Under the pieces are notes generated by a model, which had not been told where the DNA came from, searched no databases, and worked only from the letters and a program-made list of their open reading frames with translations. A program made the position numbers and the translations under genes. 64,000 nucleotides of DNA. Source: CAYQEU01 sp964532005 (GTDB taxonomy: Bacteria > Patescibacteriota > Doudnabacteria > UBA920). Of the stretch, positions 29,801 to 38,500 are shown piece after piece. Position 1 is the first letter of the stretch; each line of letters starts with the position of its first letter. The stretch is taken from the NCBI GenBank assembly GCA_964532005.1, contig CAZHER010000004.1, positions 1 to 64,000 on the forward strand, in the 5' to 3' direction.

Positions 29801-30328
29801 GTGTATGGAGTAATAGTAGTAAAGGATGACAGTTTTGCCGGCTCGATTGCCACCAATGAGCAAGGCTTGGCAGAAGTCACATTTAGCTACCATTTAGGGA
29901 CAGGCAAGCCGGTAGTTCAGCTTACCCCGGAAGCTATTGTGCCGGTGTTTGCCCAAATTCAAGAATTTAAACAGGATGAAGACGGCAACTATACCGGATT
30001 TGTGATTAAGACATTTGGCGTGGTTGCCAGCCCGATAAGCTCTGTCGTGCACTACAACGTGACAGCGAAGCAGGACGGCTACTCAACTTTTGGCAGCACC
30101 ATGGCAGTTGAGGAGAATAACTCCGCCTATGATGGAGTCGGTATGATAGTAGGGGATGATGAAACTGCAGGCGGTGGCAGTGGTTATAGTTCGGACTTTA
30201 ATCCTTTGAGCCCTGATGATATACTTGGTATAACAGAAGGCAGTCCAGAACCAGATCCAGATGCTGGTACTCCCACAGAACCCCAGCCAACTGATTCTGG
30301 GACGGTAGCTGGCGAATCCACCCCATAA
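20852..30328 (+). CDS. Giant surface protein with YadA-head-like and tail-fibre-like modules
   Basis: About 3158 codons including a scaffold gap (26550-26649). A membrane segment lies at residues 22-45 (LVAMVVSLFVYAVVVVF). Residues about 55-175 form a domain beginning YINFQGKLTN and ending PRKQVGSTVYALVAN. Long Thr/Ser/Gly/Ala beta repeats follow. Residues about 1045-1145 carry YadA-head-type repeats (SVAVGN, STAIGY, SVAVGR, GVAIGY, EAIAIG). Three phage-fibre-type motifs, GIGTTGPDRKLDV (about 1242), GIGTTGPDRQLEI (about 1526) and GIGTTAPASLLHI (about 2243), occur. A carbohydrate-binding-like domain (EAFDNASWTK...YAWGAQLDKD) is at about 2367-2515. Near the C-terminus, PVALVGRVPVKVTTENGPI with PGDYLTSS resembles the peptidase G2-type module of phage appendages. 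Role as a host-contact or biofilm adhesin is inferred. Hydrolase genes follow 3 nt later. Confidence 0.8.
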   Translation: MKSSFREKLSAYRKYGRTLPKLVAMVVSLFVYAVVVVFILANGFSQPAKTDAAVTKYINFQGKLTNNDASGTNVADGAYTIEFKMYTASSGGSPVWTETWDGSPAECPELTVTNGVFNAKLGTCNTSLPDFNGGSMYISVNVEGDGEMSPRKQVGSTVYALVANSVNGDGTVQNTVQSTTALTVARSGTDYAFQVDTNTASSATGLKVTSAAAGGGIAVAAISSGTNEALTVNSKGTGEISIGSVSTGNINIGSSGTGDILLAGGSASTGCTVANSTGNLTCAGALAGSNFSGSSSGTNTGDVTLAAIGASPNANGASLSGQQLTLQPASASFGGVVTTTTQTFAGDKTFSGATTFSSTTAHNGTATFNTDSDFVFADTENISVTNTVTGTNALDLFAATLTNQTSSGTQRGITLTNANDAANAVTENLILIDNAETTASTLTDAILITSSGVNGGVVDAIDASASNIDNAINIGGNAIAGTNFNVSAAGAVVGVGVNAGSGLLQGTGGLTITGTTNINATGTSATNLGNSTGVLTIASGGSSGWTNTAGTLAFSTATSGDITATTAAATGLFNVLTGNLKVGNGTPDTSLNGEDAYIEGTLEVDSLAGAGTRCVQVAADGTVSAAASACSGGVTLQSAYDGGNTIETASNAAVVITETTASASTNDLLQLTFNPGAPATASGDALQITMDAGDTNGHTGNGLRIIVDASQTAGFPILVEDDSAIALFQLTDNGALTLGAATAETTAITITDTDYTNALSIADNDITGTTFDIIGTTGDLNFTNFDVTGSNGNIVTAGTLAVNGDSITADGATLTVNAAGNVDIQDALNADNITTDTGGVSIASGQSFTGSGAVTLSSATASALTINSGTTGTISIGDDGSAESLLIGTGVAAKTITIGNSNDDTFSIASSGLNVTSGGALTGVASIDTINVSSTALTFTSTAPTISVSTAATALNIDAGTSGAVNIAGTSTGSINFAGGFGLTGCTITTAGALSCDGNIAGPSTGSVGYWSRSGTLLSPATSGDSLSVPGAGSSSEKFGASSAAAGGFSVAVGNTASSAGDHSTAIGYQSSAGTSGSVAVGRQAAVSTNAQGVAIGYGATTSGSNAVSLAVSASAAGSEAIAIGSASSAGHTNAIVLGAGAASTAANQFVAGSSSKGLLDVYFGEGVQDGTPLAYTIHGTGARGGTDTDTAGAALQFAGGIATGNAAGGDIIFQTSDAGVSGNSAQSLTTKMILTELGALGIGTTGPDRKLDVLDASNAQLRLTQADGSTYTDIQTNSSGYLSFTPTGSRTIVNGANHTGTAGTANLFVNVTDSAASDLGGSLGFGQGGTAYALISGRTDGAGGNPGYMAFATRNSSNVVAEHMRITSTGQIGMGVTPTTGTGKLQVVTTAGNVSGIQVDHTANEGGATAYGIKVTRSGTASTAYGYYAEVSGATTNVGAYLQAENSATATVSEIARLTSLTSGTAANNIGASLTFYTEDTNGSSEFAGSIAGILTNATHGAEAGALVLSSRGAEGLRIINSGSVGIGTTGPDRQLEINNASGNNLRLTYNDSNGSAGNYVDFLTTSGGNLTIVPNTGGNVTVGATGAPGSITIHQPAGNYYPTLSFESNGASGSNIQGYLTNMYLNSGTGGNVYANAGAGGGFIVQATAATSGVPTLMTVTGPAYTGLTADTESSDVYMNLARTVQFTAGGGAFTNQRAVKILAPTYSATSAETITNAATLYVDAAPTAGTNMTLTNSYALWVDAGTARFDGDVVISGTCTGCGGGGGSLSSLTAATTDDTDNDNLNYQIDWDWSTVTTQNAFALNATGNGLTSGSIFKATTASTGAISNGAVQFAASGNYSGTGGLLNATATASTAGTLVNFTNNTASYTGNLLAMSLTGQTSGTGLSITGGGANLXXXXXXXXXXXXXXXXXXXXXXXXXXXXXXXXXXGAGILQLTANSATTGVVQAISTTGLTTGSAQRITGSGATMQTGGELIDLVLGANTVGAGLTITGTGTYTGTGSADGLINVVANSLTTGDGSKMSFTGLTSGTGLEIIGGTSMTTNGELLDINMGAATAGNGINIATTGVYTGTGLEVITANSATTGNLATWSMTGQTSGTGLSITGGGANLTASGELIDLQMGAATVGSGLNITTSGVYTGAGILQLTANSATTGVVQQITANGLSTGSMLSLSSSGTAGATGQKGINVSLSGNNGSGSQTTYGGYFSNTHGGSGTNVALYAIATTGTSNYAAIFDSGNVGIGTTAPASLLHIQQESDSTDVTAPIALDVNSVGAAGELTASSGAQTFARIAPVINQTSSASYTALKVNVTETATTTLNGLNRLADFQASDSSKLAIRNDGSLLLQNAANIVTPYGSLGTFQNHLVRSEAFDNASWTKTNVTAPTADAQTAPDGSTTAESLATSSSGGDVCQWSGTAAGSDTFTFSIWARSTSGTQNFDMRIDAGATSCATANNVTGTAVTHTATTSWQRFSVTQTFSSATGNVKTRIFPGGTGGTGTVYAWGAQLDKDSKANAYAYTTSGALTNVNRGGTAVSNFATQSGYSYGGRKIINLEGAISASSTLVGEMIRVNDNATGTDDTATVRALEVQSYSGTNINGVNTAIAGFGYTFGVHAVSTGQANEAAQPAAVFADLDNGNAPTQGNAIRAYSDNLSSADLVSFYHENSSGVNFTGNGLEMNFGNGSADFTGNYISLQKEGTESFHVDDDGSTFISLTGTTATDRLCWDGTGGTNEEIVDCTGTPGDLAENFGTTDTSIEAGDVVVSSGNAYELIKDGHFTTKAFVAKSSQAYQNNIVGIVSTQPNEVYADDLFTASEHPRPVALVGRVPVKVTTENGPIQPGDYLTSSAEHPGKAMKATKPGMVIGQALSAFSGSQFGEVIVFVNPFYYNPTVTVDANGNVNLQMGSSGTTLTASTADQAAYMIDQQGSGNLLQVQQTGVDRLLIANNGSLNLNITPVDDAELILEVKTGTEKKFSINARGDMGVYGVIVVKDDSFAGSIATNEQGLAEVTFSYHLGTGKPVVQLTPEAIVPVFAQIQEFKQDEDGNYTGFVIKTFGVVASPISSVVHYNVTAKQDGYSTFGSTMAVEENNSAYDGVGMIVGDDETAGGGSGYSSDFNPLSPDDILGITEGSPEPDPDAGTPTEPQPTDSGTVAGESTP
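26550..26649. other. Scaffold gap of 100 N inside the giant gene
   Basis: The 55 bases left of the gap (26495-26549) equal 27140-27194, and the 55 bases right of it (26650-26704) equal 27280-27334. Identity stops at the next base on both outer sides. In the second copy these flanks are 85 bases apart, and 85 and 100 leave the same reading frame. Confidence 0.95.
27140..27334 (+). repeat. 195-bp repeat that likely fills the scaffold gap
   Basis: This unit codes TGQTSGTGLSITGGGANL through GAGILQLTANSATTGVV. Its first and last 55 bases are the two gap flanks, so the missing piece is most likely a second copy of 27195-27279. Related but diverged units run from about 26200 to 27360. Confidence 0.85.
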
Positions 30329-30331
30329 AAT

Positions 30332-31378
30332 ATGAACTCTAACACAAAAAAACTAGCATTTTTTCTACTGATTGGTTTCACTGCAGGAGCAGGGACAGTG
30401 GGTTTATTGCGGTTTGGAAATGCTGGGCTTGTTGATAAATATTTAGGAAAGCCTCCAACCACAAGCATCTATGATACCAATGAGGGAAGCAAGTTTATTA
30501 AACCTTTGCTTTTGACTGAGTATGATAGTCAGGATGAAAGTTTGGCTTGGTATCCTTATGAGCAAAAGATTAAAGATGAAGTGCAGGCAGAAATAAGTAG
30601 ACACCCAGAAATAGAGGTGGGTTTTTACTATCACGACCTGTCTAACTTGAGCTGGTTTGGGATTAATGAAAATGAAAAATTTATTCCAGCCAGCCTACTT
30701 AAACTCCCCATGCTTATTTCTTATTATAAGCTTCGCGAGTCTGACCCGACGATTTTTGATCAGACTATTAACTACAAAGGGGAAAATTTTAATGATAAGA
30801 AAAACTTGGGCCAGAGCAACAACATTGTCCCGGGCGGAACTTACACAGTCAAACACCTTTTGGATGAGATGATTATAAATTCTGACAACAACGCATTAGA
30901 GCTTTTGTTTGCCTACAAGCGAGATATTTTAAAAAATTTATTTGATGATCTTCAAACACCTCTTCCTGAGCAATCTACTGAGCTAGCAACCGACAGCTAC
31001 CTTTCTGCAAGAGACTACGGAAAGTTTTTCTTGATTTTGTACAATGCTTCATATTTGAACAGGAAAGATTCCGAAGAAGTTTTAGAAATGTTGTCCAAAA
31101 TTAATTTTAAAGACGGGTTAACCGGGAGTCTCCCCGACGATGTGGTGGTCAGTCATAAGTTCGGCGAACGAATTATAGCCGGGAATGGCAACGATGCAAT
31201 TCAAGAATTTCACGACTGCGGCATTGTTTATTTTCCCAATAAACCTTATAAGATTTGCATAATGACAAAAGGCCACGACCTAGTAAAACAGCAGGAATTG
31301 GTTAGAGAGATCTCAAAAATCATATACTATCGGATTTCCGTTGGAGCACAGGCAAATATTTCGAACTTATTTAGTTAG
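30332..31378 (+). CDS. Beta-lactamase-fold serine hydrolase, anchored (copy 1)
   Basis: A 348-aa protein with an N-terminal hydrophobic segment (residues 8-27). It has the penicillin-recognising triad: SLLK (Ser121-Lys124, SxxK), SDN (184-186) and HKFG (275-278) where KTG is usual. This places it with class A beta-lactamase-like / D-Ala-D-Ala carboxypeptidase-like enzymes acting outside the membrane; whether it cuts peptidoglycan or a drug is not decidable, and I see no clear Glu166 equivalent. It starts 3 nt after the giant surface-protein gene and is followed by a paralogue. The Thr-to-Phe change in the third motif is unusual. Confidence 0.8.
   Translation: MNSNTKKLAFFLLIGFTAGAGTVGLLRFGNAGLVDKYLGKPPTTSIYDTNEGSKFIKPLLLTEYDSQDESLAWYPYEQKIKDEVQAEISRHPEIEVGFYYHDLSNLSWFGINENEKFIPASLLKLPMLISYYKLRESDPTIFDQTINYKGENFNDKKNLGQSNNIVPGGTYTVKHLLDEMIINSDNNALELLFAYKRDILKNLFDDLQTPLPEQSTELATDSYLSARDYGKFFLILYNASYLNRKDSEEVLEMLSKINFKDGLTGSLPDDVVVSHKFGERIIAGNGNDAIQEFHDCGIVYFPNKPYKICIMTKGHDLVKQQELVREISKIIYYRISVGAQANISNLFS
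30675..30749 (+). repeat. 75-bp identical tract over the SxxK motif, copy A
   Basis: Identical to 31742-31816 (offset 1067 bp), with mismatches at the base on each side. It codes the active-site segment of the serine hydrolase. Confidence 0.88.
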
Positions 31379-31395
31379 CACTTTTTGGCTTATTT

Positions 31396-32424
31396 ATGAG
31401 TAAAAATATCAAATTTAAATTAATATTAGCATTTTTTGCAGGAGCTTTGTGTGTTTTGGCTTTAGTATTCTGCGGAGTTGTTAACTCCAATAAAAACAAA
31501 GGTGAAGACAGTAGCTCGGCAGGCGTTGCCTATTTCACCCAAAATAATTTGGACTATAAATTTATCAAGCCCTTGTTAGATGTAGAATATGCAAACCAAG
31601 AGGATAGTTTAAGACAATTTCCTCTACATGCAAAAATTAAGAGTTTGGTTGAAAAAGAAATAGAAAAATATCCAGAGGTGGAAATTGGTTTTTACTTTAA
31701 TGACCTTAACAACGCTGGATGGTTCGGTATAAATGAAGACAAAAAATTTATTCCAGCCAGCCTACTTAAACTCCCCATGCTTATTTCTTATTATAAGCTT
31801 CGCGAGTCTGACCCGAATATCTTTAATAATAAAATTGCTTATGTGGGGGACAACTACAACTCTGTGAGGAACACTGGGGAGTCTTCTGACGTGACCCCAG
31901 GTAATACCTATACAGTTGAACAGCTGTTGCGCAACATGATAATCAATTCGGATAATAATGCTTTAGAGTTATTATATAACTTTAGGAAAGATGCCTTAAA
32001 AGATATTTTTGAAGATTTGAATGCGCCGTTGCCAGAAAAGAGAGAAAATATTGCAACTCAGGAATTTATAACTCCTAGAGAGATGTCTAAGTTCTTTCTG
32101 GTTTTGTATAACGGGTCTTACCTAAAAAAGAGCGACTCCGAAGAGGCTCTTAAACTTTTGTCTGAGGTCAGATACAAAGATGGGATAGTAGCTGGTGTTC
32201 CAAACAACATAGTTGTTAGTCACAAGTACGGCGAGAGACAGATTCATATTGGCAATGGCGATGTTCACGATGAATTCCACGATTGCGGAATTGTATATTA
32301 CACCCAAAATCCATATAAGCTATGCATAATGACTAAAGGAAAAGATTTAACCATAGAGAAATCTTCCACTATAATATCCAGTCTATCAAAATTGGTTTAT
32401 CAAGGCATGGTAACCGGAAAGTAA
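31396..32424 (+). CDS. Beta-lactamase-fold serine hydrolase, anchored (copy 2)
   Basis: A 342-aa tandem paralogue of the previous gene with an N-terminal membrane segment (residues 7-29). Motifs: SLLK (Ser122-Lys125), SDN (185-187), HKYG (276-279). Both copies share FIPASLLKLPMLISYYKLRE and FHDCGIVY near the C-terminus. Bases 31742-31816, over the SxxK serine, are identical to 30675-30749 although the rest has diverged. It is probably part of the same transcript; no terminator is seen between the copies. Confidence 0.8.
   Translation: MSKNIKFKLILAFFAGALCVLALVFCGVVNSNKNKGEDSSSAGVAYFTQNNLDYKFIKPLLDVEYANQEDSLRQFPLHAKIKSLVEKEIEKYPEVEIGFYFNDLNNAGWFGINEDKKFIPASLLKLPMLISYYKLRESDPNIFNNKIAYVGDNYNSVRNTGESSDVTPGNTYTVEQLLRNMIINSDNNALELLYNFRKDALKDIFEDLNAPLPEKRENIATQEFITPREMSKFFLVLYNGSYLKKSDSEEALKLLSEVRYKDGIVAGVPNNIVVSHKYGERQIHIGNGDVHDEFHDCGIVYYTQNPYKLCIMTKGKDLTIEKSSTIISSLSKLVYQGMVTGK
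31742..31816 (+). repeat. 75-bp identical tract over the SxxK motif, copy B
   Basis: Second copy of 30675-30749 in the tandem paralogue. It stands out against the diverged surrounding sequence. Confidence 0.88.
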
Positions 32425-32441
32425 GAGGTATAAAAATATAC

Positions 32442-32470
32442 TTGCAAAAAAATTGAAACTATGCTATAAT
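32442..32470 (+). promoter_or_regulatory. Promoter of the second giant gene
   Basis: TTGCAA (32442-32447) and TATAAT (32465-32470) have a 17-bp spacer. The leader of about 65 nt ends in the A-rich block GAAACAAAAATAAAAATAC (32521-32539) before ATG 32542, like the block before the first giant gene. Confidence 0.7.
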
Positions 32471-32541
32471 ATATTTAAGTTCATTTTACCTATTGGTTTT
32501 ATAAGAAAAGCCAAAAATCTGAAACAAAAATAAAAATACAA

Positions 32542-35500
32542 ATGAATATTGACGAATATGGCGGAAATGCGAACCGTGTTAGCGGTAAGCAATCCAAAGG
32601 ATTATTAAACCAAGCAATTACTGTGTTTGGTACCCATAGAAATCTAGCTCTGGCTGGAATTTTTGTATTTTTTGCTTTTGGTTTTTTCGCCTTAAGTTCG
32701 CTCAATGCTACTGAAGTCAAAGCTGCTGCTTGTAATGCCTCAACAACAGGAAACTGGTCGGTTGGTGGTAACTGGACTGGGTGTACCGGCGCAGGCGGTG
32801 TTCCCGCAACAGGGGATACAATTACGATTAACCAAGGTGTAACAATAACAGTTGACAGCGGCAACCCAAGTGTTGCTGGTGTCACTATTGCCACAGGTGC
32901 AGGAGCCAATGGAATTAGTATTAGTACTGGACAAACTTTGACTGTCAATGGTAACTTTGCTTATTCAGCGAATACCAACACTGTCAACCAAACTGTCACT
33001 TTAAACGGTACTGGCAACTTAACAGTTACCGGTACTTGGTCAATGCCTGCTCCAACGAGCAGTGGATCTTCTTTGGTTACTTGTGCGGCATCGGCCACAG
33101 GGACATTAAGCGTCGGTTCGACTTTAACTATGACAGCTTCTAACGCTGGCGGCGGTGACGTTACTATTACTGGACTGACATGCACTATAGATGTCACCGG
33201 GTTGGTTACCATGACTGGCTCAGCAACTGCTGGCAACACAGCAATTATAAACTCTACTACAGGAACATTACGGTTTAGAGGCGGGCTTACATTTGCCGGT
33301 ACGGCCGCCCAAACTCAGCTAACCACTACCGGTGCAGGAACCATAAAATTTGCCGGAACAATGAACAACTCCGGTACCACTTCTATTAACGCTGGTACCA
33401 CCTTAGAAATTACTGCCAATGCAACACTTAGCAAAACAGTGACTTGGGGTAATGTAACTATTACAGCGGGCACTCTGACTCTAGGAATAGCCCAGACAGT
33501 TGCCGGGAACTGGACTAATAATAGTGCATCCAATGCATTAACAGGAAACTTTGTAGTTACCATGAGCGGCGCCAGCAAGACTATTGGCGGTTCATTTTTA
33601 ACGCCGTTTTATGGGTTGTCCATAGGTAACGGCGCTTCAATTACGTTAAATACAAGTTGTACTGTGGGAGCAGGCAATTTTGCCTATGCTTCTGGTGCAA
33701 CAGCAACAACATTTACTCATGCCAGCGGAATTGACTTAACTGTCAATGGAACTGCAAGCGTTACCCAACCTACCGGTGCGGTAACTAAAAACTGGCTAAT
33801 TAATGCTGGTACTGCAACTGTTACCGGTACTACAACAATTGGGGGCAATACTAATACAGCAAGCAGAAAGGCTCAAATCACCATTACCTCAGGTACAGCT
33901 AATTTTGCTGCCTTAACTTTTAAGACAGGTACAACTGACGTACAAGTTGCCAACGCTGTCCTTGATGTGTCAGGCGGTGCAGGAACTGTAAATATTTCCG
34001 GAACAATTACCCGCGCCAACCTTGCTACTATCACCCCGGGCACTACCAGCACCATTAAGTTTACCGGGTCTGCTGCACAAACTGTTCCAATGGGCACAGC
34101 ATCAAACACGTTTTGGGGAGCATGCACCACACAGTGTTACGCAAACTTAACAATTTTAAATACTAATGCTTCAGGAGCAACTTTGGGTAATACTGTATCC
34201 TCTGGTAACATCACTGGGAATTTAACAATAGGAAACGGCTCAGTTGCCGCCATATTTAATAACGGCGGCTTTGCAATTACTGGAACTGCCGGGGATACTT
34301 TTGAAGTTACCAACAATGCTACTTTTAACATGACCGGGACTTCAACTTACCCAACCGGTTTCTCAACTTTTACCTACGGTTCAACTAGTACTGTAAATTA
34401 TAAGCAAACAAATGCCCCAACAGTTACTAATCCGGCCGGGAGTTATGGACATTTAGGACTTCTACCAGCGGGTGCCAGTGCAATTGTGTTGCCGTCCGGC
34501 ACTATTACAATTGCAGGCAACCTCACCATAGGTAATGGTACCAATGCTGGGGCCACTGCGACCGCAAATGACCCAACTATTAATCTAAGTGGTAATTTTA
34601 CAATAGCTAACGGCGCAACTTTTGTAGCCACTGATAACAACTTGAGCATTGGCGGTAACTGGACATTGGGAGCAACAGGAGTCTTTACAGCCGGCGCTGG
34701 AACCGTGACATTTACCGCAACCGATGCCGGAAACACTTTAACTGGTAATATGACCGGTACGAGCGCTTTTTATAATTTAACCTTTAATGGGAGCGGGGGG
34801 GATTGGTATTGTAATAGCGCGGCGGACCTGCGAGTGACCAATACACTGACTGTCACAGCAGGAACTTTTAAAGGGGTGTCCAGCGGTACCTATAATGCTT
34901 ATGTAAATAATGGTTTGGTTGGTAACGGAATAATTAACACCAATGGCCTTGCTGGAAATTTTGTGATTGACGGTAGCTTCGGTGGTAATACAGACTGGAC
35001 CTTCACCGGAGCATTGCAGATTAGTACATTGTCTGGCGGAGTAACCACTGCCACCGGTAGCGGGAATATTACTTTAGACAGCACTTTTACCATAGCTTCT
35101 GGAACATTTAATGCCGGCAGTAAAATATATACTTTAACTCAAAGTTCGGGAACACCATTCAATCCTTCTGCTGGCACGTTCAATGCCAACACGTCAACTT
35201 TTAGATTCACCGGAGCCGGGGCACTGACTATAGCAAGACCAGCAAATGGGTATTATAATTTGGAGTCAAAACCTGCGGGTACAGTTACTCATACCTTGGC
35301 CAATGGGGGAACATTTACAATTGCCAATGACTTTGTTATTGGGACCGGTTCTCATACTTCGACTGTCAATGCCTCAACAAATAACCCAGTCATTGATATC
35401 AACAGAGACTTTATTATTAATGCCAGCGCGACTTTCTCTGCTTCCAGTGCTAACATGACAATTGCCCGCAACTTTACTAACAGCGGAACTTTTACAGCTA

Positions 35501-38500
35501 ATACAGGAACTGTAACTTTGGACACTACTACAACTGCTGTTGTGGCAGGTAGTGCTTCCACGGAAACAACTTTTCGGAATTTAACTATATCAGCAGGTGG
35601 AGCAAAGACAGTGCAGTTTACTTCTACTCATAAGTTTGGCGTTGTTTCTGGCGGTGTATTTACCAGTACCGGTATTAATGGCGGTAATGTGGTCATTACT
35701 TCCACCACTGGTAATTCCCAGTGGATAATGAACCACCAGGGAACAGAAAGCACAACCTATACCACTGTATCTTGGTCTGGTTGTGAAACTAGCCCTGCCA
35801 GTACTCAGATTGATATGACTGGGACAGGCAATGTTAATGGCAATAATAATGGTACTTGTTGGTATTTTGGCGCAGTTGGCATTACAGTTTCCGGAACCGT
35901 TTATCAGGCGAATGAAAGCACTCCAGACGGTACAGGTTTCAATCTCAATCTTTCCAACGGTGGAGGGGTTGCTGTTAGTACTACATCCAATGGTAGCGGG
36001 GCATTCTCATTTACTGGAGTTACTACACCAAGTTCTGGAGACGTGATTACAATTTGGATAGCCGGCGGTACTTACTTTGGAACTTTAGTATTTAAGTATG
36101 GGACATCTTGTACTGGTAACCCAGACTGTACCGGACTCACCATCGTTCGCGACCAGGTTAGGATTGACTCAAAAAATGGCGGTAGTCCCACCAACACACA
36201 GTTTGCCGGATGCGATAATAACGATGGTGGTTTTGGATGTAATAGCACAGCTATTGGTTTTGATAGTTACGACAACGGTAAGGGTGGCTATGATTTGGCT
36301 ATTAGCGATGGCCGCAAGCTCAGAATTACCGATGGCGTTACCTTTACAGTTTCCGACGGCGCTCTATATACTAGCCCTTCGGCATCTAGTTCATCGGTAG
36401 ATGGTGATTTGGTTATAGGAACTGGGTCTACATTAGCCATGGGTGCAAACGAATTATTCGTGGGAGGAGATTTTACAAACAACGGTACGTTTAGTGAATC
36501 TGCCAGCCCTCACAGTGTTACATTCACGGCCACAGCTACTGGACACGTGATCGATCTTGGCACCGGAAATTTTGAAGACACGTATTTTACAGGAGTGGGT
36601 GGGGGATGGAGTTTCTCAGATGCAAATAATACCATTGCCGGCGGCCTTTTTGTTAACAATGGAACCTTAAGCGGCACCACTAACCTTACGGTAAATGGCG
36701 GTAATTTTAGAAGTGCAAATGCCGGTGCTATTAACTTGACCAATGGTACGGTTACGGTAGGGGGACAGGGTAACATTGGGGGCGCTACAACTACTAACTT
36801 AAATAATTTGACTTTGAGTGGGGGTAGCCAAACTTCCAGCGCGGCTTATGCAGGAACTATAAACATAGCTGGTGATTTGAGTGTGGGAGCAGGACATACG
36901 TTAGATGGTACAGAAAGCATTACTGTGAACGGTGTAGTCGGCGGCACAGGTATAATCAATTTGAGTGGCGGTACTTTCACGCATAACATGGTAGGGACAC
37001 AAAACTTTGGTGATAGTGGCAACTGGACCTTCAATAATCTGACTTTCAATAAAAATGGGGTAAGCGGCACAGCCAACATGACAGGTGCTGGAACTGTAAC
37101 TGTCAGTTCAGTTTTGACTGTTAGCACCGGGACAACTTTAGATGCTAACAGCAAAACCTTCATTTTAAGTGGATCGGGAACTCCACTGGTTATTACCGGA
37201 ACACTGGGGCTTACCGGTGGCATATCTACATTTAGCTATCGTGGCACTTCTGCTACTAATGTTGCCAGTGCTACTTATGACAATGTTGACTTTTCTCCTG
37301 GATCGGGGTCGCCTACTTACACTATTTCCGATGTATTTACTATTAATAATGACTTTACTTTAGCTGGAGCAGGCAACGCTACCGTAACTGCTAACAATGT
37401 AGATGTTGTAATCGATATCAATGGCGACGTTTCCATAGGCAGCGGCGACACTTTTGTCGCTTCTAACGTAAATGATATGACAGTTGCTGGAAGCTGGACT
37501 AACAGCGGTACATTTACCCACAATGGTGCTCAAGTCTTTTTTGACGGGACTAATACAGGTAAAACAATTACTTCTGGTTCAAGTGCCTTTGGTCTTATTA
37601 CTATATCAGGGTCAGGGGGAGGCTGGACGCTGCAAGACAATATGACAACAGGCGCGCTTGGTATAGTTAATGGAGACTTAAATGCCTCTTCTAGAACTAT
37701 TACTTTAACAAATTCTGGTTCGCCATTTGCTAAAATTGGTGGTACCTTCACTCAAGGTACTTCCACTGTAAATTACACAGGCACAAGTGCTACCAATGTT
37801 TTGGCTTTAAACGGTGCCAGTACCACTGACGCCTATTACAACTTAGGGCTAGGAACTACATCCGACGTTTCTGCAGTTACATATACATCATTAGGAAGTA
37901 CAACAGTAAACGGGACAATCACTATTGGTAACGCCGGTTCTACTGGTATCGACTATTTTGCTTTGGGGTCAACTACTTTGACATTAAAGGGAAGCGGAAC
38001 TCCACTAAGTCCCGTTTCTGGTAAAGGTGGTATACTTTCAGAAACTTCCACAATCCAATTCACTTCAGGATCCGGAGTAGCTGCTCTCTCTAGTGTGATA
38101 GTGAGTTATAACAATCTGATCATTAATGGTACCGGAACTTTCAATACAGGAGCTAATATAAGTACTGGCGGTGATTTAACAGTTACTTCTGGTACTTTGG
38201 CAGGGACTCATAATGTAGAAGTACAAGGTGGTGACGTAACTGGCAACGGTATAATTAACATGTCAGGTGGTTCGATTTTTGCAGCATGGGGTACTGGTAA
38301 TTTTGGTGGCGATGGCAATTGGACTTTTAACCAGCTAGAGTTTGCTGAAGAACCAGGATACACTCAAACTGCTACTGGCTCTGGATCTATAACCACAGCA
38401 ATATTAGTATTGAATGGAACTTTAAACGCTGGTAGTAAAACTTGGACTATAACTGGTACTGGAAATTCATTTACAAATGGGGGAGGTACGTTAAATGCCC

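Noticed and set aside
20852..30328. A prophage tail-fibre gene, because of phage-fibre-like modules
   Set aside because: No capsid, terminase, portal, baseplate or lysis gene is nearby, and the protein begins with a membrane segment. Neighbours are surface and wall-type genes.
30332..32424. Antibiotic-resistance beta-lactamases
   Set aside because: SxxK and SDN are present, but the KTG motif is changed and no clear Glu166 equivalent is seen. The context is envelope genes, so resistance is not supported.
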